A stretch of 64,000 nucleotides of DNA from Panorpa germanica. Taxonomy: Eukaryota; Arthropoda; Insecta; Mecoptera; Panorpidae. Shown piece by piece: positions 37,601 through 50,429 of this stretch. Position 1 is the stretch's first letter, and each line of letters begins with the position of its first letter. Both the position numbers and the translations under genes were made by a program. The notes under the pieces were generated by a model that saw only the letters and a list, made by a program, of their open reading frames with translations, searched no databases and was not told the DNA's origin. Location: positions 7,192,001 to 7,256,000 of the forward strand of contig OY783221.1 in NCBI GenBank assembly GCA_963678705.1, written 5' to 3'.

Positions 37601-40137
37601 AGAATCAGCCTAACTGATACCCCAGGATCGTGATTTGGTATTGATTGGACAAATATATAATCCCAAATGATTTTACGTTTTTCCTATTTTCTTTTTTACT
37701 GTATTTCTGTTATTTTATTAAATTTGTTAGTGTTCTATATATATAGTATACAGGCTAGAAACACATATTACATTTTTCAGTCTCAATATTGGCAGCAAAC
37801 GAACTCTTCGACGGAGACGAAGCAAATCGTACTTTGAAATTAAATTCAATTTATAATTCCATTGAGCCGCTCCAGCTGCTGATTTTTGAGAGATTGGGCT
37901 TTTTATTGTTTTGTAAATTGTATAGTTTATATCTAGTATTACAATAAATTTAATTGAAAGATCCAAACTCACTTAATATGCTACAAACTAGGCTTTAGAC
38001 GATTCTTTCTAGTTCCTTTCTTGAAACCTTACTTCCTTCCATCTCTCTCAAAAATCAAGAAACGTGAAAAAATAATCCCAGCTTCTAAATTTTAATCTTA
38101 ACAAAGTTTAATTTGATTAAACAATTCGTAAAGTAATCCCAAGCTCCACTGAGTCTGTGTTAAACTCAAACTTGAATGAGGTTAAAAAATAAATAAAAAA
38201 AACAAAATCACGGAAGGTGTGAGTTACGTTAAAGGAAAATTCAATTTCGAAAGTTATCATATTAAAGAAAATATCATATCATTTTTCAAAAATGTGAAAT
38301 TGAGTTGATGAAGATTTACGTGATATGTGTGACATATGTTATATATTCTGCTGTTATATGACAGTAAATACTGTTGTGTCCGGTTTTAGGGATTGAAATT
38401 AACCCTTAAATGCACTGTGTTGCACAAATTTGCAACAAACCTATTTAAATGCCTATGGAGCTTCTATAAAATACTATATAATATTGCAGATGAGCAACAA
38501 TTTATATAAAACGTATAATATATCAAAGTCCTAAGTCCAATATTTTAAAATATCTTTCAATAAATAGAAAAATTTCTTGTTGTTATTTCATCTTAATATA
38601 TTATAAGGTATTTGCACAAAGTTGCATACCTATAAGAAGTTTTGATATTCTTATACAACTGCTGCAACATTTTGTCTTTTTATTATCTATATATAATATA
38701 TAGTTTCTCCACTCTTGAGGAAATGTAATTTTTAATTTGTTTTTCTTATTTATATTTCAATGTAAACCTACATAATAAATTTCAGCTTTGTATCTACTCG
38801 TATATATCATCATTAGCTATTGAACTAAGTTTATCAAATTTTAAACACATAGATTTATTTTGTTCGTATCCAAGAATACATATACTAAATTACAACTCTA
38901 GAACTCATTTTACTCGACATTTCTGGTTTTTGACCCCCGGCGCCTCCGCCACAGAAAATTTAACGCTTCATATTAATTTCTAGTTCGCAAGATATTAGCA
39001 AAAGTATTTTTTCAATTTTTCCAGAATAACATTTTTCAGAAAAATACAAATTATAAGAAAAAGTTATTAATGCATTAATGGATCAGAAATATTATATTAT
39101 GATTACAAATACTATATGAATAAGATCTCTGATTTTTGTGATGAAGCTCCTCAAATTTATCATTTGTTATTAATATTACGTATTTCTTTTTTAATGTTTA
39201 ATATTTAATTCTTTTTTACTATTGAATCGAAATATCTCAGGAATGGTGATTCTTAGAGAAAAAAGTATAAGAACGATTTTTGTAGATAATTTCATAACCT
39301 ACAACTTTTGTCTGATCTATTTTTATGATAAAATTTATCGTTTACCGTAAAAATGGGAAAAACCATTTGACCTTGAATAACTTTTTTATGCAAATGTGCA
39401 ATCGGTGAGGACTTTTAGTATTTTATTTGTAATAATGTACCCAGGGCCTGCACCAACTTTCATCTGTATACGAATTAAAGCTAATTGAAATGTTTATTTT
39501 GACCGGGCTAATTTCAAATGGCTTCCAAAGTTTGGAGAATCTGTAAGGAGTGAAAGCTACTTACTTCTATTTTATCTGGTGTTCAATACTATATTTTGGT
39601 TTGAGCTCCAGCCACAGCATATGGCGTCCTGCAGATCGTTATCCATATATTTTATTTGGCAGATATGGGACATGCTGTGGCAACCACAGTCGTGTACTCA
39701 AGACTGACATACCGATACCGTACTGATATCGTACAGGAGTGTGATGTACATGCTACTTTACGAAACTGTGTCACCAGCTAGTGGGATTTTATTCCATTTT
39801 CTTATTTTCTTTCGTGTATGCAACATTGAGTATTGAATCATATATTTTACACTGTTAAATAAGTCATAAGATTGAAAACAACAAGTAGAATTTAATATAT
39901 ATTTTTTAAATATTACTTTTTGAATGCATCAACTTTATACAGTTCTTAGCTGTAAAACAATATATAAATATTTTATATTATTTTATATATTGCAACTAGT
40001 GGATCATATTCGCCGAGCATTATATCTTTTTTTTTCCTAATAAATTTATTTAATATGTAACTATATATAATATTACATAAAAAGGTTTATTAAACTCAGA
40101 AAATATACATTTATATATAAGATAATTTTTGTTATTT
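37601..40137. other. AT-rich intergenic DNA, no gene seen
   Basis: Repeat-like sequence at 38920-39560 (GACCCCCGGCGCC near 38933 and GACCGGGCTAATTTC near 39501) has no clear boundaries. No gene recognised. Confidence 0.4.
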
Positions 40138-40693
40138 TTTTATATTTATTTACTTATTTGCGTTGACTTTCTTTCGTCATAGCCACCATCAAACATTTTT
40201 TATACATCTTTTATAATTTATAATTCAATTTTACAAATTTCTAAATATTTCAATAATTCACTAATTAATTTTGAATCACTTAACAAAAATTTAGTATTAA
40301 CAGGAAAAGTTTTAATTACATCTAATATATCACTATTCAATTTTGATCTTTCTAAACTATAATTTATGCATTCAAATAAAATATGATCCAAAGTTCCTTC
40401 TTCACCACATTGACATCTATCATCCGATTTAATATTAATTTTGTACAGGTGAGCTGGAGTTTTGTATTGATTACTTTTGATTCTGATTATAAATAAATTT
40501 GCGGGACTCATTTCTAAACCATCTCTTCTTACTTAAATTTGGATGTAACATATAATAATCTCTTCCTTTTAACTGACTTTTGTTAATGAAATCTGTGGTT
40601 CTCAAATTGAAGTTTAATTTTTTGATTATATTAAAAATTTCATATGAAGGTTCATTTATTGATTCCTTTGTCAATTTTATATTAAATACACCT
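40138..40693 (-). mobile_element. LINE 3' end with C-terminal ORF2, family B (best copy)
   Basis: The longest copy of family B. On the minus strand the coding part runs from about 40693 to the stop at 40218 in two frames, with a frameshift near 40510. The first part includes YEIFNIIKKLNFNLR and NLSKKRWF. The second includes FIIRIKSNQYKTPAHLY, then a C-terminal knuckle CQCGEEGTLDHILFEC typical of RNase-H-bearing LINEs of the I/LOA/R1 type. The 3'UTR is about 60 bases and ends in an AAAT-type repeat. Other copies are at 12392-12722 (-), 46235-46487 (+) and an internal fragment at 15915-16013 (+). Confidence 0.85.
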
Positions 40694-41756
40694 TAAATAT
40701 AAGTGTATAAGTATAAGTTAACGATTTGTTTATTGTGAGTTATTTCATTGCCAATCCTGGAATATTTTTATTCCATCTTCATAAATGGAACCTGAACCAT
40801 AGCATAGCTGAGTATTAGAGTCTACGTTAGACCTAATTACTTGGACAACCCAGAGGATAAATATGAATTTTATATAATCTTTTTATCTATAAACTGTCTT
40901 CAGGCCATGTAGTCGCAGACGTTATCGCGACATTTGTGATAGATGGCTCATGAAATCTAAAAGTACTGGCACAGTTGGTTAAAATAATAAAGAAAACAAA
41001 TTTCATTAGTACACAGACTTACTAAATAAATTTGTTTTTGGGCTGCTGACACTCCAAATTCAGTTGTATCTACCCACATTTGCTTGATGTAATTTACTGC
41101 ACTATATATTTTCTAATATATTTCTAACAGTGTAGAATTGTGCGTGATGTTGTATTTGATATTCAATGAAAGCCACGTGCGTTCTATGTATCATTGAAAT
41201 GTGTGGGTGGTTGTAGTGGAAGGGTGGTGTATTAGGAAAGGGTGAAATATCATCACATATCAAAATGTGACAAATTGAAACGAAACGTTTGTATGATATT
41301 AATACACACGAATACTAAAATTTTGAACTGACAGTGGCCGTAGGGTTTGCTAGGGTACAAATACATACATAGGGTATTAGGTATTTTAATGTCTAACATA
41401 AATTTATTGCATTTTTAAAATTATTTTAAAATATTAAATAAAAAGAATCATAGTTAACGAAACTGCTGCATTTTTATTTGGTAGCACTTTTAGTCACGGA
41501 CACATATGTATTACATTTAAAGAAAATAAACATGTCAGTGTAGTTTCCGTAATCATAAAATAATATATAACACTGATATCTCAAAAACCGTGATCAGAAG
41601 AAGCAACTATAACATGTTCTGACTGAAAGAACAAAATTAAAAATGTAATAATATAATTCTTCATGGCAGGATGAATGGAACAAAGAAACTGATAATAAAT
41701 TAAATCAATTTGTAAACTGGAAGAATTTGGAGGCTGGAAGTAGTAATATGTAGACT
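40694..41756. other. Intergenic DNA, no gene seen
   Basis: AT-rich; a G-rich patch lies at 41190-41245. Confidence 0.5.
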
Positions 41757-42094
41757 CATGATATGTCATCCAAATTTTACTCATATCTACTTATTAAAAA
41801 GAAAACCACAACCAATTTGTGAACAATATAATAGCCCACTTACTTAATTATTCATCTTCAATGCTCCAAATAACTCATTGCACAGTTTTGAATTTGTTTT
41901 GAAGACTATAAGTAGATATTTGAAAGCAGAGAAAGTCTAAAAAAATATTACAGACTTTATCAATGAATCTAATTTAAGCTCTATATTTTAAATACCTATA
42001 ATTTTAAATGTTTATAAATGTATATATTATATTAAGTGCTAATAACTATCAAAAGTTGATACACTGAATAAATATTTTAAAAAAAACCATGATA
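41757..42094 (+). mobile_element. LINE tail, family A, copy 2
   Basis: Matches 5831-6205: KRKPQPICEQ coding remnant with a lost cysteine and stops, then the shared 3'UTR ending ACACTGAATAAATATTTTAA. The 7-base CATGATA at 41757-41763 and 42088-42094 may be the target duplication. Confidence 0.7.
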
Positions 42095-43467
42095 CTTAGA
42101 ATAATAGCATATACTATTTTTATCTTATTGAATGGTTTCATCATCTCTTCCTAATATAGCAAATACTAAATAAATTCTTATTGAAATTAAGCAAGTGAAT
42201 ACATAAATCATGCATTAAGAAACAACAGATTTTTTTCGACCTTTGGAAGCTTCTAAAACAAGCAAAAAACACAGATATAATTTATAATTAAATATTTTAA
42301 ACATAAATTCTCTTTTAATATATTAAAATCATGTTCCACTTATACTACAGAAGAGTCACCATTTATATTTACTATGAAAGTAACAAAAAAGGTTTAATCC
42401 TCCCCATTTAATAATATTTTATACATTTAAATTATAATCCCTGTCAACAAAACGATAAATTGTGATACAAGCTTAACATGTTCAGGGTGCTCTGTATTTA
42501 CCAAACCATCCGAACTTGTCTGTAAGGAATCTTTGGAATCCTAGTTAAATGCGGATATAATTTTCCTTCCCTAACTCTTACCCTGTCTCTTATTTAAGGG
42601 ATGAATTTGATTGACATTTAAGGTTACAAAAACTTAAACATACAACAAATATGCTGGCAGTATTTTAGACCTTACATACTACTATAATATTCGTATAAGA
42701 AACCATCAACGAGATCTTGTAACTGGAGAGAACGAGAACGAATAGAGAATGAGAATGAGAACATAAGAAGTGACAGATCTGTACAATACTTTTTGTTATC
42801 TAACACAACTTATCATTGTTACACAAAGAGTATAGATAAAAGCTAAGTGAGGATGTGTGAAAAAGTTTAGCACTGTTTTATACACGTTCTGTATGTCAGT
42901 GATACATTAATAACGTCACCAAGTCTTGGGAATAGAGGTCAAAACGTTTAGTAATGAAATTAATAGATACTATTTGCACTAGCTGAGAGTTGGGACGCTT
43001 TACTTACGAAGAATTTATCGAACCGTACGAAACACAGGGTTGCTTTTTTCTAATTTGTTAAAACGTATGAAAGCTTTTAGATTTCCCAACGGAATTTTTG
43101 AATTTTTGTGCTATTGGATTGAACCAATTTTTTTTATGTACAGTCTGTAAAATACGTGCTAATTTAAGGACTAGAATATACGACATATTGAGATACCTTA
43201 TGTGATTTTTATTATTTAAATAATAAAAATACGTTGAACTGTGCGGAAAAATGATGAGCCATCAATTGGAAATACTCGTATATTTAGTGGAGTCATCAGG
43301 AATCTTTTAATAATGTTTGTGTCGTCTTTGACACATGGTTTTAGAAATTTGTGGTCGTGTTAAGGGTGGGGAGAAGTAAGTTTTTTCATCTAGTTCGATT
43401 CGTCGTTGTTAAATCTGTCTAAAGAACCATATATGTATGTCGTAAAGTTTATTAATAATAAGTTTGC
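42095..43467. other. Intergenic DNA, no gene seen
   Basis: AT-rich; nothing recognised. Confidence 0.5.
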
Positions 43468-44160
43468 TTAAGGGGGGTAAGGTTTCAACTTTTTACTTTT
43501 TTCATTTTTTTTTATTTATTTATATTATTGTACAACATATTACGTTTATTGTGTAATTTGAAGTAGATTGAAGTAAAACTGTCGGAGATATAGAGTTTTA
43601 AGTCTTCATCTCTCTAGTCTGCTTTCGTGTTACTTTCTCAGAGTCGGTGCCCTCTCTAGCTCAAAATCTACTGGACCGATTCTTTTGAAATTTTGCACAC
43701 TCTTTTTTTACATAAATGCCGAGGTAACGATGTCGAGTTTTTTTTAAATTTTAACTTATTGTAAAATAACAAAGTTTCTGATTTTTTTCATGTAAAATCG
43801 GTATTTTGACTTTTAAGTGCTGTAAAAAATTGAAAAAATGAATAAAAATATAAAAACTCGACAGCGTTACCTCCAGAAACTTATCAACTAATGAAATCAT
43901 TTTGATTTTTTGATTTTAGAAAATCCAGTGATGAGTTATGAGTTGCACCGCAATGTTACTTTTTTTTGTGACGTCTGCGAACATTCGCTGTCAATGCCGC
44001 ATTTCATGATATTTATTTATGAAAATTTCACAAAGTATTCTTCAAATGTCATTTTATCATGTAGTAATTATAGAAATAATTATATATTAACTGTGTCGTT
44101 AAAAAACATTATCGAAAATATGCTTCTTTTTCATTGTTTTGATCTTACAACCCCCCTTAA
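43468..44160. mobile_element. TTAA-bounded MITE with G6/C6 ends and internal palindrome
   Basis: TTAAGGGGGGTAAG at 43468 and CTTACAACCCCCCTTAA ending at 44160 form inverted termini, with TTAA at both outer edges. Inside, 43721-43741 and 43853-43873 are inverted arms matching at 20 of 21 bases (AAAACTCGACAKCGTTACC form). No transposase is encoded; the 90-codon frame from 43910 is composition noise. TTAA target preference suggests a piggyBac-like helper, but the G-run termini are not the usual CCC start, so the class is uncertain. Confidence 0.65.
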
Positions 44161-44932
44161 AATAGGGAATATACTTTGTTGAAGACTACTGCGCCAACGT
44201 GAAACGTTAAAATGTAAAACAAATCTAGATATCGTATGGTACAGTTTAAGTGAATTTAGAAATTATTTCGTGAATTATTGGTAGTGGAAAAAACTGCCGT
44301 GATACCGTTTCGCATTCACAGGATATTCTGATGATATCCAATACTATAACAATAAAAATTTTATCAGAGTATTTTGAAATAAATCTTCATATACTGCATT
44401 CTCATATTTCTGCATCACATAATCTTGAAATATGATTTTACTTAAATTTTTAATATAGTATTTCTATAATTGCGCATCCCGTAGAGAAATAGTTATTTTC
44501 ATATTTAAAAATGTTCATATATCTAGCTCTCGTATTCAGAAAGTTGAACAGTTCGTAATATTCGTATAAGTTCTTTTCAGCGCTGTATTTTGCTTTATTA
44601 TCCTGTTAGACTATTCCGATATTTGTATGTAGCTCTAGCTCGTAGCTAGTAACTCAACCGGAAATGAACAGACAGCGTCGCCTAGCGGATGTAACACTAA
44701 CACTGTAGGATATAAAAAATATTACTTCTATATAATAATAAATTTTTAATATAATATTTTATATTACATATATACTTTTAATGATGATTAATCAGAAAAA
44801 ACATTTATATTTTTTAATGGTTTTGGTCATAGTTTCCTAAAGTGTATGGCCCCACAGTGGGCGCTAAAGCCTTTTAGAGAAGTATTAGTAGATTCAGGAG
44901 AATTTGGGGGGCATGCAGATAATTTCTATAAT
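44161..44932. other. Intergenic DNA, no gene seen
   Basis: AT-rich; nothing recognised. Confidence 0.5.
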
Positions 44933-44986
44933 TTTTTTTTTTAAATACTTCACGGGCTTCTTAGGACCTTTTTTCGCCCTTCTTAA
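44933..44986 (-). mobile_element. Very short retroposon-like insertion, copy 2
   Basis: Minus-strand core AAGAAGGGCGAAAAAAGG, TCCTAAGAAGCCCGTGAAG, then ATTTAAAAAA. Seven bases of the central palindrome are missing relative to 11417-11512. It starts at the same 5' base as the other copies. No clear target duplication. Confidence 0.65.
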
Positions 44987-45023
44987 CTCATTTTATTAAC
45001 ATTTTACATATTTACGTTTCAAT

Positions 45024-45224
45024 TCAATCACGATAGTTCAACGACGACTTATACTTAAAAGAGGTTATAAGAGCGGTATAAATCTATAATACGATAATGA
45101 ATTTTATCTTATTCGTTTCTATATACATTATAGCAAAATAAGAGAGTCAGTGCTTTTTAGTTATATCGGCAGTTTATACCCCACAACTTGTTTTAAATAT
45201 GAGTCGCCGAACTCTCGTAATTTG
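45024..45224 (+). mobile_element. 201-bp TIR element (family M), copy 1
   Basis: Ends are inverted copies of CAAATTACGAWAGTTCGGCG in decayed form, enclosing AGAGGTTATAAGAGCGGTAT and GAATTTTATCTTATTCG. Other copies are at 45945-46116 (inverted), about 55118-55255 and 56558-56759. Noncoding. Confidence 0.7.
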
Positions 45225-45944
45225 AACTATAGTATGACAGTATCAGTTACTATTTACAGCTGACTTGCCTGCACATAATAGTTTCGATATTATGAACGTT
45301 GTAAACATAGAAAAATTAAATGGAATAATCGATTTGGTTTGTTTAACTAAAATGTTACATACATTTAAGAAGATGTCCATATTTTGTGTTTGGTGAGAAT
45401 TAACAAGACGTTAAATTACCAAAGCACTGCTTTCTAGATAAAGAAATTCACTATGTGCGTCATACATTATCAGTAGATACATAAATATAAAATAAGGAGA
45501 CGACCTCTTCGATTACACATCATCTTTAGTAAGAACGTCTTCATCTGCCGATTCCTCCCCTTCTTCAAGATGTCTTACATCATATCCTTTTTGTGCATAA
45601 TTCCATGGATATGATATTTACAATATGTAACATTTAACTGACTGACTCCAGAAGACACGCACCCAACGTCTAAAGATCAAAGAACTCAGAAGAAGATTAT
45701 TTTACTGATGTTTTTCAAAATACGTGTAGAAACGTCAAATACTATCAATAAAAAATAAAATATTCATGATACATCATACGGCTTCCGGAAAATAGAATTA
45801 GAAATTGAAATCCTGTGAAGGTATGAAGGAAATCGTAGCAGATGTCGTCAAATGTCGGTCCGAGGTTTTATTGTAATGAAATTGCTTTTTGACAAACCAG
45901 ATCATTTTGAACATATTAGTGAAAGGGTTTTAGGGTTTATCAAA

Positions 45945-46116
45945 CAAATTACCAGAGTTTGACGATCATTCATGCTTAAAATAAGTTTATTGTCTCTTTC
46001 ATTTTTTTATTGTATATATAGAAATGGATAAGATAAAATTCACCATCATATCGTAAGTTTATACGATTCTTATAACCTCTTTTAAGCATGAGTCACCATC
46101 AAACACTAGTAATTTG
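45945..46116 (-). mobile_element. TIR element family M, inverted copy
   Basis: Reverse-complement match to 45024-45224: CATGCTTAAAAGAGGTTATA, then GTGAATTTTATCTTAT and a CAAATTAC terminus at each end. It lies about 720 bases from copy 1 in opposite orientation. Confidence 0.65.
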
Positions 46117-46234
46117 AACTATGTAAACTTTTGAAATCTATTCTACTGCTTTTTGAAAATAAAATCTACCCTTTTGCTTATTAGCATACTCATAAAATTT
46201 CTTAAGAACTCTTTTTAAGGATTATAACATCTTA

Positions 46235-46487
46235 ATTATTAAATCTTTTTGTGGTGAAGAAGGATCATATTATATTTGAATGTATAAATTATAGATTACA
46301 AAGATCAAAATTCAACTAGTATATGTGACTAAAACTTATCCTCTGAATACAAAATAAAATAGTGAATTATTTAAATATTTAGAAATTTGTAAAATAGAAT
46401 TATAAATGTCATGTTAAATATATATAAAAAATGTTTGATGGTGGCTATAACGAATAAAAATCAAAGCAAATAAATAAATAAATAAAA
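46235..46487 (+). mobile_element. LINE 3' tail, family B, copy on + strand
   Basis: Starts in the cysteine-knuckle coding region (TGTGGTGAAGAAGG = CGEEG), has stops and a small deletion, then the shared end TGTTTGATGGTGGCTATAAC and an AAAT repeat followed by poly(A) at about 46474-46498. It is a dead 5'-truncated copy. Confidence 0.75.
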
Positions 46488-47859
46488 AAAAAATTAAAGG
46501 CTTTTAAGAATGGCTATAAAAATAGACTCTTTTCGATTTTGCTTAAGTAAAATATAGAATGTAAGGCAACATCCTTAATTCCAAAATGTATGGGGCAGTT
46601 ACTTCGCAGTAAAATTAAAAAAATAAGTATACTATACTTGAATAAAAAATAAATCATCTATTAGTTATATTAATAAATGTATAAGTTGGTTACAAATCGC
46701 CCTTTTCCGCAGTGGTAGTATTTATGGTGTTGTGGTCTCTATTTGTGAACTATACCGCTGCCTCAAATTAATTTTGATAACTAATTAACTCAGAAAATAA
46801 AGCGCTGGCGGGAATCGAAGTTTAACAACACTGTCTGACGTCAAAATTGATTACAGAAATGTAGATTCCAACAGCTCGTTTCCGCCAAAATGATGTATCT
46901 GTTGGAATTTAATTTCCAAAGCATACCTGTTGTGTATATGCTTCTGCTACGCATTTGCTACCTCTGAAGTGCTACATAAAAGTATATTTTCCCTTTGTAC
47001 TATATACTGCAGCTCACTGGACTTATCCCATCATCCCTGGTCCTATCCCTCCCATCCTATCCCACCCCAATCTACTCCACCCCAGCTGAAGCAATCCTGA
47101 TGGGCTAGGGAGTCTTCCTGATGGAAGGTAATAGCAGGAGACCAATGGCCAATGGCCGTGTTCAGTGTTCTGTTACATACCCCTTGAGAACGTACTAGTG
47201 GTAGTTCTACCCTTAATGGACATGCATTTTATTCAGTTTACACAACGTTTATCCTATGTTATATGTAATGTATACAATATTATATTGATATTATATACAC
47301 TCGTCTAGAGATATTCGCAAACATCAATCTAATATTACTATAGGATGATAGGATATGTAGAATACGAGCGTGTTTTGAAATTATATACATAGGAGAATGA
47401 ATACAACGCTTTGTGCCACTCGTAAGCAGGTGTTTCTGATAAAACAGATTTACCATTACTCTTTTCTAACATTTTTAGCGAATCAGCACACGAAATTCCA
47501 TTCGCAATACAACACAAAACTTAAGGCAATTTTTTTATATCTCGTACAATCATTTCGCTCATTGTAAAAATACTACTTTCATGCTCTGCTGAAGTAAACC
47601 GATTCAACCAGCTGCTTTAAACAAACTGGTTGATTGATCTTGCTCATATTAACTTAAGGAAAGAACCTATATGTGTACCATGTTTTAGCAATTACATTAT
47701 AACGTATCTAGTTACAAGGACTAGATAGTGTATCTAAAATAGTAAGTGCGTAGTAACCCATTTAGTGAAATACTTTGGAAATGATCTAACAGTTCATTTC
47801 AACCTAAATTTTCTAAGAAAAGAAAAGGCCATTGAAGTAATGACATACTGTTTTTAGAC
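46488..47859. other. Intergenic DNA with GC-rich patch
   Basis: A block with TTTTGATAACTAATTAACTC near 46770-46800 matches the repeat near 14700. A pyrimidine- and GC-rich patch at 47030-47220 contains repeated TCCCATCCTATCCCACCCC-like words and CTGATGGGCTAGGGAGTC; origin unknown. Confidence 0.4.
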
Positions 47860-48010
47860 AAACGAAGCATGTCTGAGTAAATGGATGCCGCTGAAGCGTT
47901 ATACCTATATTCAGCCGTTGGCGCTAGTCAAATATTTATAATTTGTTTATAATTATTATAAAACCTCAATGAGTTGTAGGGTGGCGCTGTTGTGCACAGA
48001 AGGGTCTGGT
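47860..48010 (+). repeat. Dispersed repeat R, longest copy
   Basis: AATGGATGCCGCTGAAGCGT, then a CAGCCGTTGGCGCTAGT block, AATTATTATAAAACCTCAAT and GTCTGG. The first half matches 54135-54255, the second half 21845-21940. Confidence 0.6.
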
Positions 48011-48059
48011 CATTAGACTATTTGGACTCGATATCTTGGTGGAATAATAGCTCCTTTAA

Positions 48060-48290
48060 GATTTATTCCTATTTATTCCTATTAGCCGCCTTTTTCTTCT
48101 ATATTACGTTACTCATTTTCGCTTGGTCTTCTTCAACTTGCTCTGGGTCTTCACAGCATTTTTGCACACTTCCAGAAATTTCTTAGACCATCTGTTTCGA
48201 TCTATATGTCCTAACTATTGGAGTTTCTTCATCCTAATTTCCTCACTATATCGCGTTTTCGATATCTTCCCTATATTTCCACAGAAAATT
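48060..48290 (-). repeat. LINE-derived fragment shared with 36640-36790
   Basis: The + strand reads TATGTCCTAACTATTGGAG, a CTAATTTCCTCACTATAT block, then TTTTCGATATCTTCC. The same word order occurs at about 36715-36790 beside the RTE-like relic, in the same orientation. Probably the 3' part of the same LINE family. Confidence 0.5.
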
Positions 48291-49947
48291 TGATATATAT
48301 ATATATATTTATACCAGCACGTAGAATCAATTTAAAATTAACGATTTAAATTCTTGTTCATTTTATGTGCAATATCAAATTATAAATTGTAACAAACAAT
48401 AGAACCATTTCAAGTTAAAATCATTTAAAATTTATGAAGTTAAACGAATAGATACTCATACAAGCTGTGTTTTAAAAGGTTTCGTCTGAACCCCACGAAA
48501 TGCGGGTAAAATGACTTTGACAAATGCACCTAAATCATCGCTCTAACCCCTACGCGCGGCATAACGGTGAAGTCTGGGGTAACCATGACAACTACAAAGG
48601 GCACCTGACGCCGTTATTGGAACCCCCTTTCTGTATCCCTCCCTTCCTATAGCTTAACGGCACAACTACATCCGCATTCGAGATGCTGGAAACCTTACTC
48701 TCCACCCCTAGACTATCTCGAGAATCTTAGATGTCTGGTGTAGTGCTTTTTTACGGGTGCTATAGCAATGGTGTGAAAATACTATTTGTGGTTATTTATG
48801 CAAATGTAATTACATAGGATTTAACGTTTATGGCTTGCATTAAGAAACTGTTTTACGTAAATAAGAGTTTAGAGAATCAATATTTAGAACCTCATTTTGT
48901 AACTTTTTTCTAATAATTAACAAAAGGCTAATAGAATTGTAGTGTAAATGGGCTTGTGTCCTATGTCTTAATTTCTATAAAAGTGTATTATATATTGATA
49001 AAGTGGGTTACTAGAACCTCAAATGTTCAATTATTTTTTAATAACTCCTTATATGTTAGGAGATATTAACAATTAAAAAAGTCATTAAAAACTTATTATT
49101 CTTTGACTTGACTGGATTGTTTGAGTACCAACAGCTACAAAACATTACCACAACACTGACCTACTCAACAAATAACTGACGTTAAAATGCATTTCATGTC
49201 ATACAAATATGGCCGACAATTTCCAGCGCTAAAACTACAATTCAAATTTTTAATTGCTATATCTCTGTCAATATTTAGATATTTAATAAAATAGACACGC
49301 CAATACACATTTATTAACATCAATTTCAATCAACAATTGAAAAATCGACCACTAAAAAATGAGGACACAAGCCCATTGCAGGTTAAGGTTAAACTTTTAT
49401 TTTCCAATATTAACAAACAAATGAAACAAATGAATATCACATGAGTCAAACTCATGACTTATAACGTTGGATAAAAACTCACAAAATAAAGCTTAAATGT
49501 AATTTTGAACTTGTGGAATCATGCTTAATGCGTCAGTAAAATACATCATTTTGTAATAATTATTATCTTTAATGAATATAAATTATTAAATTTAATATGA
49601 TTAATTTTATTTCTTTATATTGTATTATTTTATTAATTTAATGTGTGTGTCGTTAGACTTAACATTCTTTCAATATTAAATCACGATTACATCTCATTGC
49701 TAACCTAAACTTAAAATTATTCTAACATTTTTATTTATTATTTTATTTCTTTATATTTCATAAGCTGTAATTTGCATTTTAGGTTAAATCTTTAAATTAC
49801 CACTTAAACTCAATGAGTGGAGATGGTACTTAAAAATGTTTTGACATTTTTTTTGTTTGCATTAACTACTTCATTAATATTTGACATGCATATTTGACAT
49901 AAATAGTTTCATTATTTCACGTTTTATTCGGGAAACAAACCAGTCAG
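48291..49947. other. Intergenic DNA; GC-rich island at 48480-48740
   Basis: The island 48480-48740 is markedly richer in C and G (for example CCCCTACGCGCGGCATAACG near 48546) than its surroundings. It has no convincing ORF. The remainder is AT-rich. Confidence 0.45.
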
Positions 49948-50429
49948 CTCTTATTGATATACTCAATTGTTTGTAACTGAAGGTGTATCAAAAAGAGATG
50001 ACTGGTTTTAGAACTGGTAGATCTAAAAACAATCTACATACGTATGAACCATAAAATAAACATGGACGTATAAACAGAGATATATTTCACATCAGTGGTG
50101 TATTGATAAACATTAAAGTAGAAATTTCGACTTATAACAAAATGTACTAATTCGAATAGCGAAGAAAACCCTTAAACATAAAAATAAACTCTTATTGATA
50201 TACTCAATTGTTTGTAACTGAAGGTGTATCAAAAAGAGATGACTGGTTTTAGAACTGGTAGATCTAAAAACAATCTACATACGTATGAACCATAAAATAA
50301 ACATGGACGTATAAACAGAGATATATTTCACATCAGTGGTGTATTGATAAACATTAAAGTAGAAATTTCGACTTATAACAAAATGTACTAATTCGAATAG
50401 CGAAGAAAACCCTTAAACATAAAAATAAA
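49948..50429 (+). repeat. Perfect tandem duplication, 241-bp unit
   Basis: The unit 49948-50188 is repeated immediately at 50189-50429. I see no difference between the copies by reading. It starts CTCTTATTGATATACTC and ends CATAAAAATAAA. It is noncoding and matches no other repeat in the window. Two copies without divergence imply a very recent event, a copy-number polymorphism or an assembly artefact. Confidence 0.9.

Noticed and set aside
43910-44182. 90-codon plus frame
   Set aside because: Lies within and overruns the TTAA-bounded element; no family similarity and biased composition.
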